In this document: positions 11,701 through 24,976 of the stretch, one piece after another
Layout: each line of letters begins with the position of its first letter
Position numbering within the stretch: the stretch's first letter is position 1
Source of the DNA: Torreya grandis
Taxonomy: Eukaryota; Streptophyta; Pinopsida; Cupressales; Taxaceae
Length of the DNA stretch: 64,000 bases
NCBI GenBank assembly: GCA_037957365.1
Contig: JARHVA010000157.1
Location: 2,054,501-2,118,500, forward strand
Reading direction: 5' to 3'
Made by a program: the position numbers and the translations under genes
Notes under the pieces: generated by a model
What the model saw: the letters and a program-made list of their open reading frames with translations, nothing else
What the model was told of the DNA's origin: nothing
The model's database searches: none

Positions 11701-14700
11701 CTAATCAAATTATTGGCCACTTAGAGTACACATGATGTAGATAATAGCCCATATTAGAATGTCTAATGCTCTTCCCTATAATACAATTCTAGGCTAAAAA
11801 AATTCAATCATGGCTAGAAGAAAAGGATGGTTTATAGATTGTACAAAGAGGCCCCTTTTTTTGTGAGTGTGAGAAATTGCAATGAATATATTTTTTAAAG
11901 ATATTTAATAGACATACAAATTTTAAAATAAAATATAAATGAAAATAATAATATTTAACAAAAAATTATGAACCATCCATCTATAGACCATAGTGGGAAT
12001 CCATATATTTCTTATCATGGTCTGTTAGCAAGTCATGGGTGGTCACATGTTAGCATTTTTATGTGGGATCCATATTAAGTGATGGATTTACTTCAGTCTG
12101 ATCATAAATTGAAAACCCATGATTGTAGCTTCACCATGAACTTTGATTCTACATGGTCTTAGCTTCTAATAAAAAAAATTAGTAAAATGGGGTTTGTGTA
12201 ATATTGGGGCATCTTGACAAGACCCTCCAAATAGCACTTCTCGACCCAATCTATGAATGTGTCATGATATTATAGTATTCAAAGTAACTATAGCCATATG
12301 AGGTTATTATACATTATTTTGAATGAGGATGAGCTTGGGGCAGCCATTGTACAGTTGAAGCAATGAAGCTATGGTAAGAATTATAGGGAGTTAGGTGCGT
12401 AGGAGGTCAGAACAGTTGTCTAAATTTTTTAAAATTTTTAAATAAAGGGGCCCATCCCTATTTATAGTTAAAATGTGCCACTCTATCACCAACCAGCTAA
12501 TGTCAACATCAGCATGGAGTGGTGGTGGCATAATATATCAGCATGTATATCACTAATGTCTAGCACCAACACTAGTTACTAGATGCAAACATGGATCTAT
12601 CACTTACCAATACATTTTTTCATACACAAAAAACAATTATCACCCACCAATAAACTAGCACCCATCAATAATAATTAATGGGTACCATCACTAACTGGTA
12701 ACCACCACTGACAACTGGCATCAACCAATAATAACTTATGTCTCCCAACAATAGTTGACATTCACCAATTATGGATGATGCTTACAATTAATCTTGATAA
12801 ATGCTAGTTATTTTTTGCATATGTTGGCATTGGTTAGCATTTTCTAGAAGTAGTTGGCATCTACCAGGAATAAATGGTGTATGCTAATAACATCTATCCA
12901 TTAGGTGTCAATTAGTGTTAGTGATACATAAAACCATGCATTGAGCATCGATAAGTGTTTGTACAGATGAACACTAATATTTTTAGATATATCTATCACC
13001 ATCACACCCATTTAAATTTATGTTATCATAGCTTCCATACCTCACCTTGTTTCACCTTTTGATTCACCTATTTTCCTAAATAACTTCTACTTACTTTTGT
13101 CATACTTTCGAAACACATTCTTAGAATTTTACCAAAAACCCAAGTTCATTTCTATATGGGCCACTAAAATTTACCCTATATTTCATTCTAAGTATAAAAT
13201 TGGAAATCTCATACCACATGTTATATATTTTCATAATATATTACTAATAAGGAAAAAATTTAAAAAAATCCGAACAAACTAACCCTGTGTAGGTGAAGTA
13301 ATAGTTGAGTTAATTTTTGGAGGTATAATTTTAAATGTTGATGTAGGGTGGATGATGAATAAAAATTTGGTTATTGTATAAAAATATATCTATCCTCAAG
13401 GTTATGATTAAATAGCTACATGATAATAACAACACATTGCAAACCTCATTTAGCATGGTATAAGTGGAGGTAGGACACATTAAGGAGGAAATACATGCCC
13501 TTATGATTTTAAAAACACATATACCTATTTATAAGGAAGGAGTTCTTGCATCTATTTCTCCCAAAAAATGTTTGTACCCATTATTAAGGAAAGGGCACAT
13601 GCGAGAACTTCTCCTACAGTAATGCCTAAACCTATTGACATGTGCCTACACATGTTAACAAGGGAAGAGTACCTAGAGAAATTTATCCTCTACCAACCTC
13701 TACACATATGACTACAAAAATATATGTACCTATTGGTAAATAATATAAATTCACAATAATTGGTTATGCACCTATCTATGACAAAAGACAACCTACAACA
13801 ATTAGATTAATAAATAAAGATGTCAAAATTATTGTGGACATTAGACATCATAAAAATTTATTATAAATATAATGTTTTAATGATGTTTTAGAGACAACAA
13901 AACATGGAAAAAAAATATTCTATGATGGATAACTTTAAAGAAACAAAAGAAGGAAAATGTGTGTGGATTTGATGGCTCTACCTCTTGGCCCCACCCCTCA
14001 ATCTCACCTTGTACCAAGATCCTACAATGGGTGTTGCCCTTTGACCCCACTAGGGGATTCCTCCCCAAGATCCATGTCTTTATATTCCAAAGTAAAATAA
14101 TAAATTGTTAAGGGAGTTACACCAACATAAATTGTTATTTCTTATGATTCTTCTACTTCATGGATGTAGTTTAGATGTTTTTATTCTTTAATCGACAATT
14201 TTTCAACCACCTAAAAATGTTATTTATATAAATGATCATGAAATAACAATGTATAAACTAATAAATGAATGGTGCATTTTGTATGATATAAGGCAAGATG
14301 GAATTTACCAACATCCAAAGGAAGAGAGAGTTTCTTAAAGGTAAGTGACAGATGAATCTTTTATTATTTAATGCCTTGACTGTTATAGGATTAATGTTGA
14401 GAGAGGTTGCCAAGATGTTTGGTAAAATGATGAAAACATATGAAATTATTCATTAACTACAAATCATACTCAAAAAAATGGAGATAGAAGCAATCAGGTT
14501 TTCTTTGGAGTTCAAAGAGAACCTTGGCTACTAATGTAATGGGTTTCAGGTATGCCTAGTGGCCCTTTATTATTACATTCTTATTTTTATAATTTTTGCC
14601 CATAATTAATATATAATTCATGCCATTGATCATTTCAAGATGAAAACAACACATATAATTTAGTATTTTACCCACCTATCCAATCCTCACTAGAGGCAAA

Positions 14701-15752
14701 ACCACCCCTATGGCTATAAATCATGGGAAATGACCAATATCCCATTTGATGAATTCCCACCATTTTACAAAGTCTAGTGTTATTATAATTAAACATAAAC
14801 AAGTAAATTGTTAATTGTGTACATAACATACACACACCAAATCAATCTATCAATAATTTTCTCCAACATATTGATTGTCCTCCCATAGAGTTATCCTCAG
14901 ATTCTATTGGGGATGTTATTATTTTCCACCAACTTCTACCACATCAATGTTGTCTTGGGATTATTTTAAAAATAATGAAGGTCATTCTTGTATTAACCAG
15001 TAATGTTTCAAACCTTATTAGATGATCTCTCAACATTAATAATGAGTTGGAGTCTCAATGAAATCCATAATTAACATCACCCACAACACATCAAGTAGAC
15101 CACCATGAGGTATATTGATCTAAATATGATCACAAATTTTCACACACCTCAAAAAAATTCTTGAGCATGCATGTATTATCAAATTCCCTTACTAATATTT
15201 ACAAACTTAAAACACCAATAATTGTTATATAATATTGATTTTATTTGGAAAAATGCATGTCAATAAGTTTTTTTAGGGTTTGAAGGACACTCTCATGTCA
15301 ATACATATTCTATGATGATTGGATGTAAAATTCCCTTCCACATCATCGCTTATGTATTTGACAAAGCATCAAGATTTGTTCTTGATTGAGTAGATGGGCA
15401 ATTGAACTTTGCCAACATTTGTTGACCTAGAGATTAATTGTATGGTAAATATGAATGATATCCTTTTGGTTATATATGTTATTAATTAGTTTTCCCACAT
15501 TAATAAATTGTATGTTCTTATGCATATTAATCATCTAACCATTTTTTATTTCATGCACAAACTAAATATTAATTATTATATTATTATATGGTTGTTACGA
15601 CTTTAGGAGTTCAATATTAGCATCCTAGATAAGTCTAAAATCAATAATTTCATTGTTTATTATTTTTCATGACTGTTAATTGTTAAACCAAGTCTATATG
15701 TGGATGATGAACATATCTTTGCATTTTATATGAAATATCTTAGGTTGTTAAC
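11701..15752. other. AT-rich sequence without a supported gene
   Basis: The upstream end (11700-12300) contains minus-strand fragments that may be further exons of the decayed gene. 12480-12960 is a degenerate simple region rich in CACCAATAA- and CATCAACCAAT-type blocks, resembling 3090-3440. A 63-codon minus-strand frame at 13877-14068 has no recognisable motif and is not called. Nothing else stands out. Confidence 0.5.
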
Positions 15753-15766
15753 AACTTGGTTACTAT

Positions 15767-15990
15767 GCCAATGAGACGTAGAAGGGTTGGTAAACTAGCC
15801 CATCCCCACCCAAGTTCAAATCTCATAGGGAATTTATAGGCCAGATGTGGCCATTTGAGTTTACTCAATGGTTTTAACTGATCAAGTGGTAGCCATTTAT
15901 ATTGGTTTAATAGTTCTCAAGGACTGGGTCCCTAATTTGTGCTCCAAAACTAATTTTTAGCTCTAGTCAAAAATGAATATTGATCAAAAA
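15767..15990 (+). mobile_element. tRNA-derived SINE, about 224 bp
   Basis: The insert is flanked by AACTTGGTTACTAT (15753-15766) and AACTTGGTTTCTAT (15991-16004), 13 of 14 bases identical, as expected for a target duplication made by a LINE endonuclease. Its head looks like a pol III promoter: an A-box-like TAGAAGGGTTGG near 15780 and a good B box, AAGTTCAAATCTC, near 15820. It ends in a short A tail (GATCAAAAAA). SINEs of this kind encode nothing and depend on LINE machinery. GC content is visibly higher than its surroundings. The family cannot be named without a library. Confidence 0.65.
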
Positions 15991-16004
15991 AACTTGGTTT
16001 CTAT

Positions 16005-19000
16005 AAATTATTCCAAACATTTCTATTTTTTAAGAGATAAAACATAATATACCCACTAGTATGATAAATGTTGGCATCTATGGAAAATTACTTGTTCTAA
16101 TGAACATTATTGAGTAGCTTCATATCACCAATAGGTCACTCAACAATTGAGAATAATTTGGCATGATGGGTTATCTAAACGAGGATATTTCCACTAGAAT
16201 ACTAGATAGTGATTCATGTTTTCACATGAAAATATCACCAATTTGAACTTCAAAAAGTATGGCTCAAAGTTAAATAGATGTTAGACAATGTGCTCAAACT
16301 AAATATAAATTCAAATGGCAATCAAGTCCCAGATTGATTTGAAAGCTTCAAAGGCTCTTTCATTATGACATCATTTCACACAAAAAAATTAAAACTAAAT
16401 AATGAAAAACCTCAAACATTGTTGATGGTTTTGGTTATAAACTTAAATTGTGGCTTATCAAGGGGAAAATAAATAAATGTGTCATATCTTCTTCATTTGT
16501 AGTTATTATTAATTTATTTCAAGAATATTGTCTATAGTTACATGCCTTTATTAGCTTTACCTAATTTATTTCAAAATCTATAGGACTAGCTTATCAGTAC
16601 TACATGTGTTTGCAACATTTGAAGAAACACCGCCATCACTAAAAATAATAAAGATGAATATTATTAGGAGTTGTAACACAATAAAGAGGAATTTTGACAA
16701 AAGGGTGAAGGTTATGACCTTAAAAATCTTAGATCGAATCCTAATGTGGGACAAGGCCAATGAGAAGAAATGCCACCATTCAAAAATTTCTCCTTTTCAT
16801 GTTTTATATTCCCACCTACCTTGATCCAGAATGATATAATCCATTATAGGGTTGAAATCCATGTTATTATTATGCATATGTGTTCATTTACTCTCTTTTA
16901 ATAATATATACAAGCTCCAAGTCTTCACCTACAACCACTACTACCTAGTTTTCATTTTTCAACTGCTACTTCAATTTTAATCTTGTAGCTGCTACCACCA
17001 ACTTACTACCAGTTATTGCTACCTTGACATGTTTATCTTGTATGAATAGTTTTTTTCTCTTTGTCAAATTATATGATAATCAACAAGCCTATTATATTTG
17101 GTTAGCATTAAGATCTAATTTATACATAATTGGGATATTCAATTTGTGACTATTCAAGATAGCATTCCCACATGACTCCCAAGAGTACTTTCTAAATTTA
17201 TGAAATTCATGCTCTCATAGACTCTAACATCCCTCTTTTCAAATTTCAATCATCCTAAATTTTCACTCATCACTCATTATGTTTTATTGTTGACTTCATC
17301 AGTTGATGACATTACTTTAAGGACTACATGTTTCCATTTTAGTTCCCTTGCTACCAACTTCTTTTGCAACATGATTTCTATTGGAAAATTGATATGAATT
17401 CATGTTAATGTAATTTTTATTTAGTTAGTAATTTATTTTTATATTAACATTAAATTATATGATTGTGTCATTTTTTATGCTCATTTAGGTCACTGCCAAA
17501 GGTCCAAGTCATATTCTCCAAGCCTTCATATGTAGCTTTGACTTGAACATTCCTTCACCCTACCATCTATTTGTCATTAATACCTTTTCATAAACATAAA
17601 TATTTCCACCTTACACCCACCATCCACCTTTTTAGCATTTATATTCCAAAATTATGTGCGTTTTATATCTCACACCCCTAGTCAATCGTCTAAATACTCA
17701 TCCACCTCAATCCACATGAGGACAAGTGTCAAGCCTTATTTGGGTAGAAGAATGGTTAATAAATAGTATTTATTTCCATAGGATGAAGTTTCATGAATAT
17801 TTTTAAAATAAGAGTGATCTTAAGTGGGATACAAGGGAAATTTTACTTGTGTCTCACATGTCAAAACCACTTTGGGTTTCTATAATTGCATTTCTTAAGC
17901 CAAGTTTAGATACTACAAGAAATAAGAAGATTTGTATCACAATTGTGGGAGTAAATATAATAAGACAAGATCCCTAGGATCTTATAATCCTTATGAACAA
18001 TATTTAGATTTTAAATATCTTTAGTAATGTTGGTTTGTTATCTTTCTTTGAGAAATTCTTTTGATCTAGTGAAAGCATATCAAAAGAATTTATGAAAAAC
18101 TCTTTAAGGTAATACTACCAAGATGAAGGGATTAAAAAGTGTTTTGATAGAATAATTTCTTATATGGATTTTTATTCTTATATAAATAGGGATAATATTG
18201 TATATGGAAAATACTAATGTGTTACAAGTAAGAAACTAGATCTACCTAATAGGGAAGGTACACATAATCACTACACAAGGAACTGATCAACTCTCATTAC
18301 CTTCACCATGGGATGAAGTAGCAACATTAATTATTATGTATATTACTTGTGACATTTTTCACTCATTACTTTACACTCTTCATTTTAAACAATTGATCCA
18401 TTCAAGATACAATATTCATATCAACATTCCTAACCTCTTTATAAATCTATTAAGAAAAATGGTTATAAAACTCTAAAGAGGAATAACAATGGCACTAGCT
18501 CATAATTTCTTGATAAATTGATAATTTATAAAGTATTGTATGATAATAAATCTAACTAGTCATGGGAATAAAAAATTATACACCCTACATTCCTCCTTAG
18601 GTTATGTCTGCAGAACTTATCTAGAGAAAACATAAGTGGAAAGAACCTCCTTTCTACAAATATTCACAAAAGAAGTTCATGTTCAAAAGAAAACCCAAGC
18701 CATTAGTAGGAAAAATTAAGATGCTTATCAAAATAAATGAAGGGGTATAATTTTATTTTGCAGACAAGGAAGAATATTACATTATTTAAGACTCAAATAA
18801 TGAAATCCCACATGCATGAGCCAATAACAGAGGATAGAAAGAACAGTTTAAAATAGGAAGATGGCTCCATCAATCCTACTAAATTTTGGTAATATTTTCC
18901 CAATAGATAATCCAATGTTTCGTGTACGATTGTATGAGGACATGTAATATGTTTTAAGATAGTGGAAATGCAAGGCCACAAAATGGCACTCATCTCACAT

Positions 19001-19354
19001 ATTATTGTCATCAAAACCCTTTTCATTTGTCCATTGTTGTACTCGTCACTTTTGTATTTATCCACAATAGTACAAACTCTATCCATGTTTTATATATTCA
19101 TTTTTATGATTTTAAAAATATGATTTTGAGATAAAATAGTATGGTTCAATATGTCATTTGGTATTATTAATGATAAATGAAGCAAAATGCACTTTTTCAA
19201 GGTGTTCATACCCACAGTTATGAATGAGAAGGGATCCTTTGAGTTTGATGTCAACCTATAGCTACTATATGTGGGCACCCATAGCAATTTTTGTATTTAT
19301 AGGCACCTACAACAACTAATTATAATTCACTTGCAATAATTATTTTAGTTGACT
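16005..19354. other. AT-rich sequence without a supported gene
   Basis: Short frames here are random-looking. A TTATATAAATAGGG box near 18179-18192 and following transcript-like sequence could belong to a decayed LTR, but no partner repeat or target duplication is visible in the window. Confidence 0.5.
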
Positions 19355-20252
19355 GTTTATTAGTTGCAACCAATTAAAACTAATTTCCACCAAATATGCT
19401 TCCATCCGCTTCAAAATAACTTAGAAAATGTGTGGAAGGTAGTTTTTCCAGTTTGGAAAGATGTACAGCTACTTATAACACCTTTATCCTCATTGGACCA
19501 CTTCATTCCTATTTCTTCCACATGGTTACAATGTCTTATTCCACTAAGCTATATTTTGATTTCCTTTATGTTATTTTAGCTTAGTTCAGTTTTATTGTTG
19601 TAACTCCTTGGATTCAAAATAAGCCAATAATACCCTAACTCTTCTATATAAAGAGAAGAGTTACATACTGTATAAAATAATCAATAGGAAATTAGAGACT
19701 ATAATAGAGTATTATAATATTTTGAGAGCAAGTAGAATTTGGATCAGAGTAATATCAGACATATAACAATTCTATTAATGTTAGAATGATAGTTGATTTA
19801 ATTTAATTTTGTCTTAAATAGGTAGGCCCCACTTGTAAGGATTTGGTAGTTTTTTCCCATATGTTAATTTGTTCATTGTGCACATTTTGTTTAATTTTTT
19901 TAATTGTCTATATTTCAATTCCATTGTGTGTAAAAATTCCAAACTAGATTAAGCATTTCAATTCTAACATTTACTCTCTTATACTTTTTTTTTCAAGTGT
20001 GATCTAATTTTTGCAAGAGTTTTTCCATTAAAGAAGTGTGTTTTGTTTAAATGGAATTATGGGTTAGTTGAATTTCATTTTTATGTACACAATATACTAG
20101 CAATTTTTTCACTCGTCTATTCAAAGTGGTTTAGTATTACATATATAGTGCAGACCCCTGACAAAGTTCTATGTTCTCGGGTTGACAATTAAGTGAAGAT
20201 TGATAAAATTTATATGTTGTGTGGCTACCTAATTTGGTTCATTCCATACATG
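19355..20252 (+). repeat. Dispersed 1-kb repeat, copy 2 (LTR-like)
   Basis: Counterpart of 1732-2745. It keeps a clear TATA-like CTTCTATATAAAGAGAAGAG near 19642-19661, a sensible LTR promoter, followed by the shared ATAATATTTTGAGAGCAAGTAG block. The 66-bp duplication of copy 1 is absent. Ends are not defined precisely. Confidence 0.6.
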
Positions 20253-21599
20253 CCTAATATCACCCATAAAATATCTCAAGTGAGACATATTTTATCTCTC
20301 ACGTTCTTTAAATATGGCCAATCTAACCCAAATCACAACATAATTATGTTTACTCTATTTGAATTAAGTTAAGCAATTTGAATAGAAGTAATCTCTATAA
20401 AATAGATATGCAACAACATGAAATAAAGTAAAATTAAATTATATATAATTATAATGAGCTATAACATAATTCGATAAGGTTAAGAGTTTACTTGGCTTAC
20501 TATGGCTGATTCATTAAATATACAGGTTGTTTCTAGATCAAAAATTGAAAATAACGATCCTTTGATTGTGCAACTACAAAAAAAAGATCAAGATAAATAG
20601 GTAAAAAAGTGCATTGTGTGGATAGATTTGTAGTGTATTATTTCCTCTATTATGAATTTTTATGTGTTGACTATGCATCCAATCTAAAATTTTAGACTTT
20701 TTCACCTTTATGTGTATTTGTTTTATTTCTATGTGGGAATTGACTTAATGCATAAACAATGTATAAAATCAAACCCCAAATCTTGTACAAGCACACAAAA
20801 TAATATCAAATGTAAAAGGGGGGATATAGGGTAATATGAATATTCGATATGGCCTCAAAAATCCATGTATAACTAAGTGTTGTGTTCATAGTCTAAGTGG
20901 ACCTCAGGCCAATGTAGTTCGTCCCTACTTGTGTGTGTGCAATTATGGATGGAAGACTATATGATATTTTTTTATATGAATAACCTTTGCACAATAAATT
21001 CAAATGATGTATTCAATTATATAATCTATAAATAAATCAATTATTCAACATGTATAGCATTATTGTATAGCTATTGAACATTGACAGTAAGTTTTTATTT
21101 TGTAATACATTTACTTATATAAACCTTTGTATTTGAATTTACGGGCTCATTGGTGTGTGAAGGATCAAACTAAAAGGACCATTGATCATAAAAATTATTT
21201 TTAATGACATAGAAACTCTGAATACTTCCATAATTTGTGTTGAGATAGGTCCGTACTACATGATAGGTGTGCAGTGTGTTCATGTCCAAGTAGTGTGGAG
21301 TTGTCAAAAAGACACAAAATGAAGATAGAAAGACATAGATAGAAAGTAATAATCCCAAAAATATAATAAAAGAATACAAAATAGTGAAAAATATTTTGAG
21401 AAGACAACAAGAAAAAGAAGAACATGAAACTCTAGTGAGTCATTCATTCATCAAAAATGATATAACTAAATAGAGGGATGTAAAAGTGTGTATTTAGCTT
21501 AAGTTTGTGTTAAAATTAGGTGTTTTAAACTTATTCAAAATCCTCATATACTCTCCATGTAATTTTAAAACTCTACAAAATTTGCATATCCAAGCTCAT
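20253..21599. other. AT-rich sequence without a supported gene
   Basis: Two overlapping minus-strand frames near 21170-21425 are phenylalanine- and leucine-rich low-complexity translations of A-rich DNA and are not called. Nothing else is recognised. Confidence 0.5.
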
Positions 21600-22539
21600 C
21601 GTCCTTAGTAGGTGGTGGCATCTATTATGCTCTAAGCTATCCTCTCAATTCAACATTCACATTCCTCATATCATTTCATTTACCAGTTGCATCCACATAA
21701 GTTATGATGGCATGAGCCATAGAGGAAAAAAATGGAGCATGAACACCAAAAATACTATCTACTCTTTCCAATATATCTCCATGAGTAGCATCATCAAAAA
21801 TTATTGATTCAAAACCTTAAAAAATACCTCAATAATCGTAATCTAGTAATTATCGCCTACATGGTGAAACATCTTGAAAAAATGTTATAAAACCACAAAT
21901 TCACCATATAAAAATTATAAACACTAAAAATAAAATTTAATACATATATATATCATGACCTATGGTAGGTGTATCTCATTATCTACCCCATTGTGCCTCA
22001 TCTATCTATTAATCCATGTCCACATCAGGTTATACACCAAGATACACATTTTCCTAATTTACTAAAATAGAAAAAAATGGCCAGGGTGCATGCATCCACC
22101 ATTGATTATACTCTACAGTGCATCCTACAACATCTCCAACTATAATCACTATTGGGGGATTTACTTCCCTTGCCATTATGGGTCTTAGATTTGTAGAATT
22201 AATATGACCTCACTCTTTAGGATATCGATGCACTCCATGAGTACATGTTCATACAATAAGTAATGGGGGAAACCCCTACATAATATTAAATTTTCTATAG
22301 ATGCACTCATATTGAAAATGATTGTAAATACCTAGAAAGTGATCGTGGAGTGAAAATAACACTTGGATCTATCACAACTATATGACATCTTCAGGTCACT
22401 GTGTCAAATCTCAACAAGGTCTCCAAATAATAGAATTTGATGTTAATTTGTCTAGAAAAATATGTAAATCCATCTTATTATTACTTGAGTCACATGGATC
22501 ACTAAGCCATCTCTCTACATATATTTTTAGATGTGTCCA
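21600..22539 (-). pseudogene. Plant mobile domain (PMD) relic 1, 3' half
   Basis: Read on the minus strand, this is the downstream half of the PMD gene whose upstream half lies at 35457-36260; the 12.9-kb gypsy element sits between them. Near 22415-22460 is LDKLTSNSIIWRPC, matching the PMD pattern D.L....V.W.PY. Near 22265-22300 is a degenerate RKFNIM-stop-GFPP, matching the conserved RQFG..Q.IP block of the domain. Further on (21830-21640) an open stretch around HGDILERVDSIFGVH and AHAIITYVDATGK probably represents the C-terminal tail. PMD proteins are known both as host factors (MAIN and MAIL1) and as transposon-encoded proteins of uncertain function. Stops and frameshifts show this copy is dead. 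Splice sites were not resolved. Confidence 0.6.
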
Positions 22540-22544
22540 CCTAG

Positions 22545-23478
22545 TGATTTAACCTTTTAGGGTTTAACTATGTAAATCCTATGTTTAGATTAAAGGGCTG
22601 AGATGTCTAAATCAATTAAATAATATGCAATAATTAAGTATTGTTTTTTATACATTTTTACCTTTTTGGAATTTCTAAAAATAATAATAAATAGGCTTAA
22701 ATAGAAACTTATCTATAAAGTGACTCTTACAGATGATTTGGGTTTTGAAAACTAGGTTCTAGACAATTCTAAGCATCATCAACAAGATTCTAGAATTTGT
22801 TTACTCACTAGATAGTAGTGCACCATATGAATAGAGCACCATGTTATTATAATGTCTTAAAAGTGGCACTAGTGTCCCCTTTCTAAGACTATTCCTATTT
22901 TCTAGGAGTGCATGTGCCTATGTTTTTAGGTCATATTCCTACGAACACAAAATATGGAACTTTGTATTATGCCTAGAAAACCTTATTTAGTGTACAAACC
23001 CTAATCCTCCTTAAAAGTATGGCATGAGTAATAATTTCTTATCTGTTAGTAGGATAGGTTGGACATCTTCAAAACCCCACTGTGAAGAGAGTTACCTACA
23101 TACCAATACTCAGAAGAGGGATCAAGTTTGATGTAGTTTTCCCACCTAGTGCTTGATACAAGTGTAAGTGAATGCTATAACGAGAGTGGACTTGGATGCC
23201 TTGAATATGCTTGAGCTTTGAAATCTTAAAAAATTGAGCTTAGGGCTGTTGTAGATGGTAGTATGTAGAAGTAGGGAAGAATAGAGATCAAATACCCTAA
23301 TTTTACTCAAGTTATCTTTGGTTTCAATAGGCTTTTGCATTTATTTTCCATCTAGTGAATAAATGTCAAATAGACTTGTATTTATCGATATATATAGCTT
23401 GTATAGATTAAAAAAATGTGCTTAGGCCAACCTTAGGAGGGGCACACATTTGAAAAAGTATTTGTTTGAGAGAGTTAG
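22545..23478 (-). repeat. 3' LTR of element B, first part
   Basis: Aligns with 34231-35160. The shared start is TGATTTAACCTTTTAGGG and shared later landmarks are CTTGTATTTAT and GAGGGGCACACATTTGAAAAA. It breaks off at GTTAG, where the nested element was inserted, and resumes at 28426. The TATA box seen in the 5' LTR is mutated here (TATTTATC, near 23379). Confidence 0.85.
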
Positions 23479-24935
23479 CGATCTAGGGGATATTTTTATA
23501 CATTCCTTGGTTTTATTTAAATGTGTTCCATTGTGTAGAGCTCATCAAGAGCTTTCTAGCAACTATTAGAATGCAAAAAATGGACATTGTATGCTCCAAT
23601 TATCATTGATCAAAGTTTACTCAATAGATAGTCAAATCCAATCAAACTAGAAAACTTTATGGTCTTAAAATGTTTCTAAACTAGTTCCATGGTGTAAAAC
23701 TCATCATAAGCTTTCGGATGCATTTTGAATGGACCAATTCTGAGTTAGTATGTGAAAGTTATCGCTAGTCAAAGTTGTGGTCAAACCTGATAAAAGTGAT
23801 GGTGTGATAACATGGAACAATTAAATGCTGGCACATGGAAAAATTAGAATGGGACATGTAGACAAATTTTTAGGTGACACATGGCATAGAATAATCAAAA
23901 TTTGGAGCATTTAAATAAATAAATAATTATTTCCCTTCATTGCACCTATTAACCTTATTTAAAGGCATAGATAATGGTGAATCCCATATATATGGGATAA
24001 GTGGGGGGGATAATGTTAAATCCCATAAATATTGTAAATGGGTTACTATCCAAACCTAAAAAAATGGACCCTCCACAAGTATATAAAGGGGGTGAAGGTT
24101 CATTTGAGGAAGCAAACTTGATTGGAATTCTAGGAATTCACACTCAAGCCACTCAAGCCTAATTCATGCAAAGGCATTTGAGATTAATTCAAATTTGCAA
24201 GCCTTAAGCAAGATTGTGAAGGCATTCTAAGTGTATTTAAATATATTTGGATTTTTATTACTATTATTATTTCTTTTTAAAGGCTTATAAATCCTAATTC
24301 TAGTGTTTATTACTCAAAGATTGGGAAAAGAGCAGAGGAGTTTTTTTTTGGAGCACTAGAGGAGCATTGTACGAGTCTCCAGAAGCTTTGGTTCTCTATT
24401 ATTCATAGGGTGTTATTAATCCAAGTATTGTAATAATATCTCTATTGGAGGAGTTATCACCACTTGGAGGCCATGGATAAGGATCATTTTACAAAGCCAA
24501 TGATTGATGCCTATTTTGACTTAGCTCTGTGTAGAGGCTCTTGGAGGCCGTGCAATAGAAGATAAGTCAACAAGAAGGTTTGAAGCAGGGAGGTCATGTC
24601 AAAACATTGGGAAATTCTTCCAATACCAATATGGGTCTCTATAAGATTGATTAGCACTTGATTTCATGATGGATTCATTATAGTTTTGTGAGTTTTAAAT
24701 TTGTACTTGCAAATAGATTTTTATAATGAATCAGTTCTTCGTTTAGAGAACCCAAAGGTGTAGGCATCTATCAAATTCCATTATAAACTTGAGTGTAGTG
24801 TTCATTATCACATGCATTGCATTATTTTTAGTTGATTATATTTTTGGAGTTAAATTTTTTAATTAAAACTAATCCACCTATAAGGATCCAATAAGTAAAA
24901 ATTTTAGCATAATAAATCTACTTATTTATTGATCA
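23479..24935 (+). repeat. 5' LTR of element A
   Basis: Direct repeat of 26965-28420. Shared blocks include CATCAAGAGCTTTCTA, ATAATGGTGAATCCCATATA, GGAATTCTAGGAATTCACAC and TAATCCAAGTATT.TAATAAT. It carries the TATA box at 24080-24087. Confidence 0.85.
24080..24087 (+). promoter_or_regulatory. TATA box in the 5' LTR of element A
   Basis: TATATAAA followed by GGGGGTGAAGG, about 600 bp into the LTR. The right LTR has TATCTAAA at 27568-27575, so only the left copy would still be a good promoter. Confidence 0.6.
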
Positions 24936-24938
24936 TTT

Positions 24939-24950
24939 TGGTATCAGAGT
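24939..24950 (+). other. Primer-binding site, initiator tRNA-Met
   Basis: TGGTATCAGAGT lies 3 bp downstream of the left LTR end. It matches the usual plant LTR primer site in its first 11 bases and gives the element's strand. Confidence 0.85.
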
Positions 24951-24976
24951 AGTTAGAATGATGGACTTGATTTTGA

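Noticed and set aside
13877..14068. 63-codon minus-strand frame with GSKGNTHCRILVQGE
   Set aside because: More GC-rich than its surroundings and possibly part of an old repeat, but I could not tie it to any family.
15767..15990. A functional tRNA gene
   Set aside because: The A and B boxes are present but no cloverleaf or acceptor stem can be formed, and the A tail and target duplication point to a SINE.
1732..20252. A single 18.5-kb retrotransposon bounded by the two 1-kb repeats
   Set aside because: The interval holds a hAT relic, a SINE, another LTR element and an intron-like gene relic. No PBS, PPT or TSD supports it, so only the repeats are reported.
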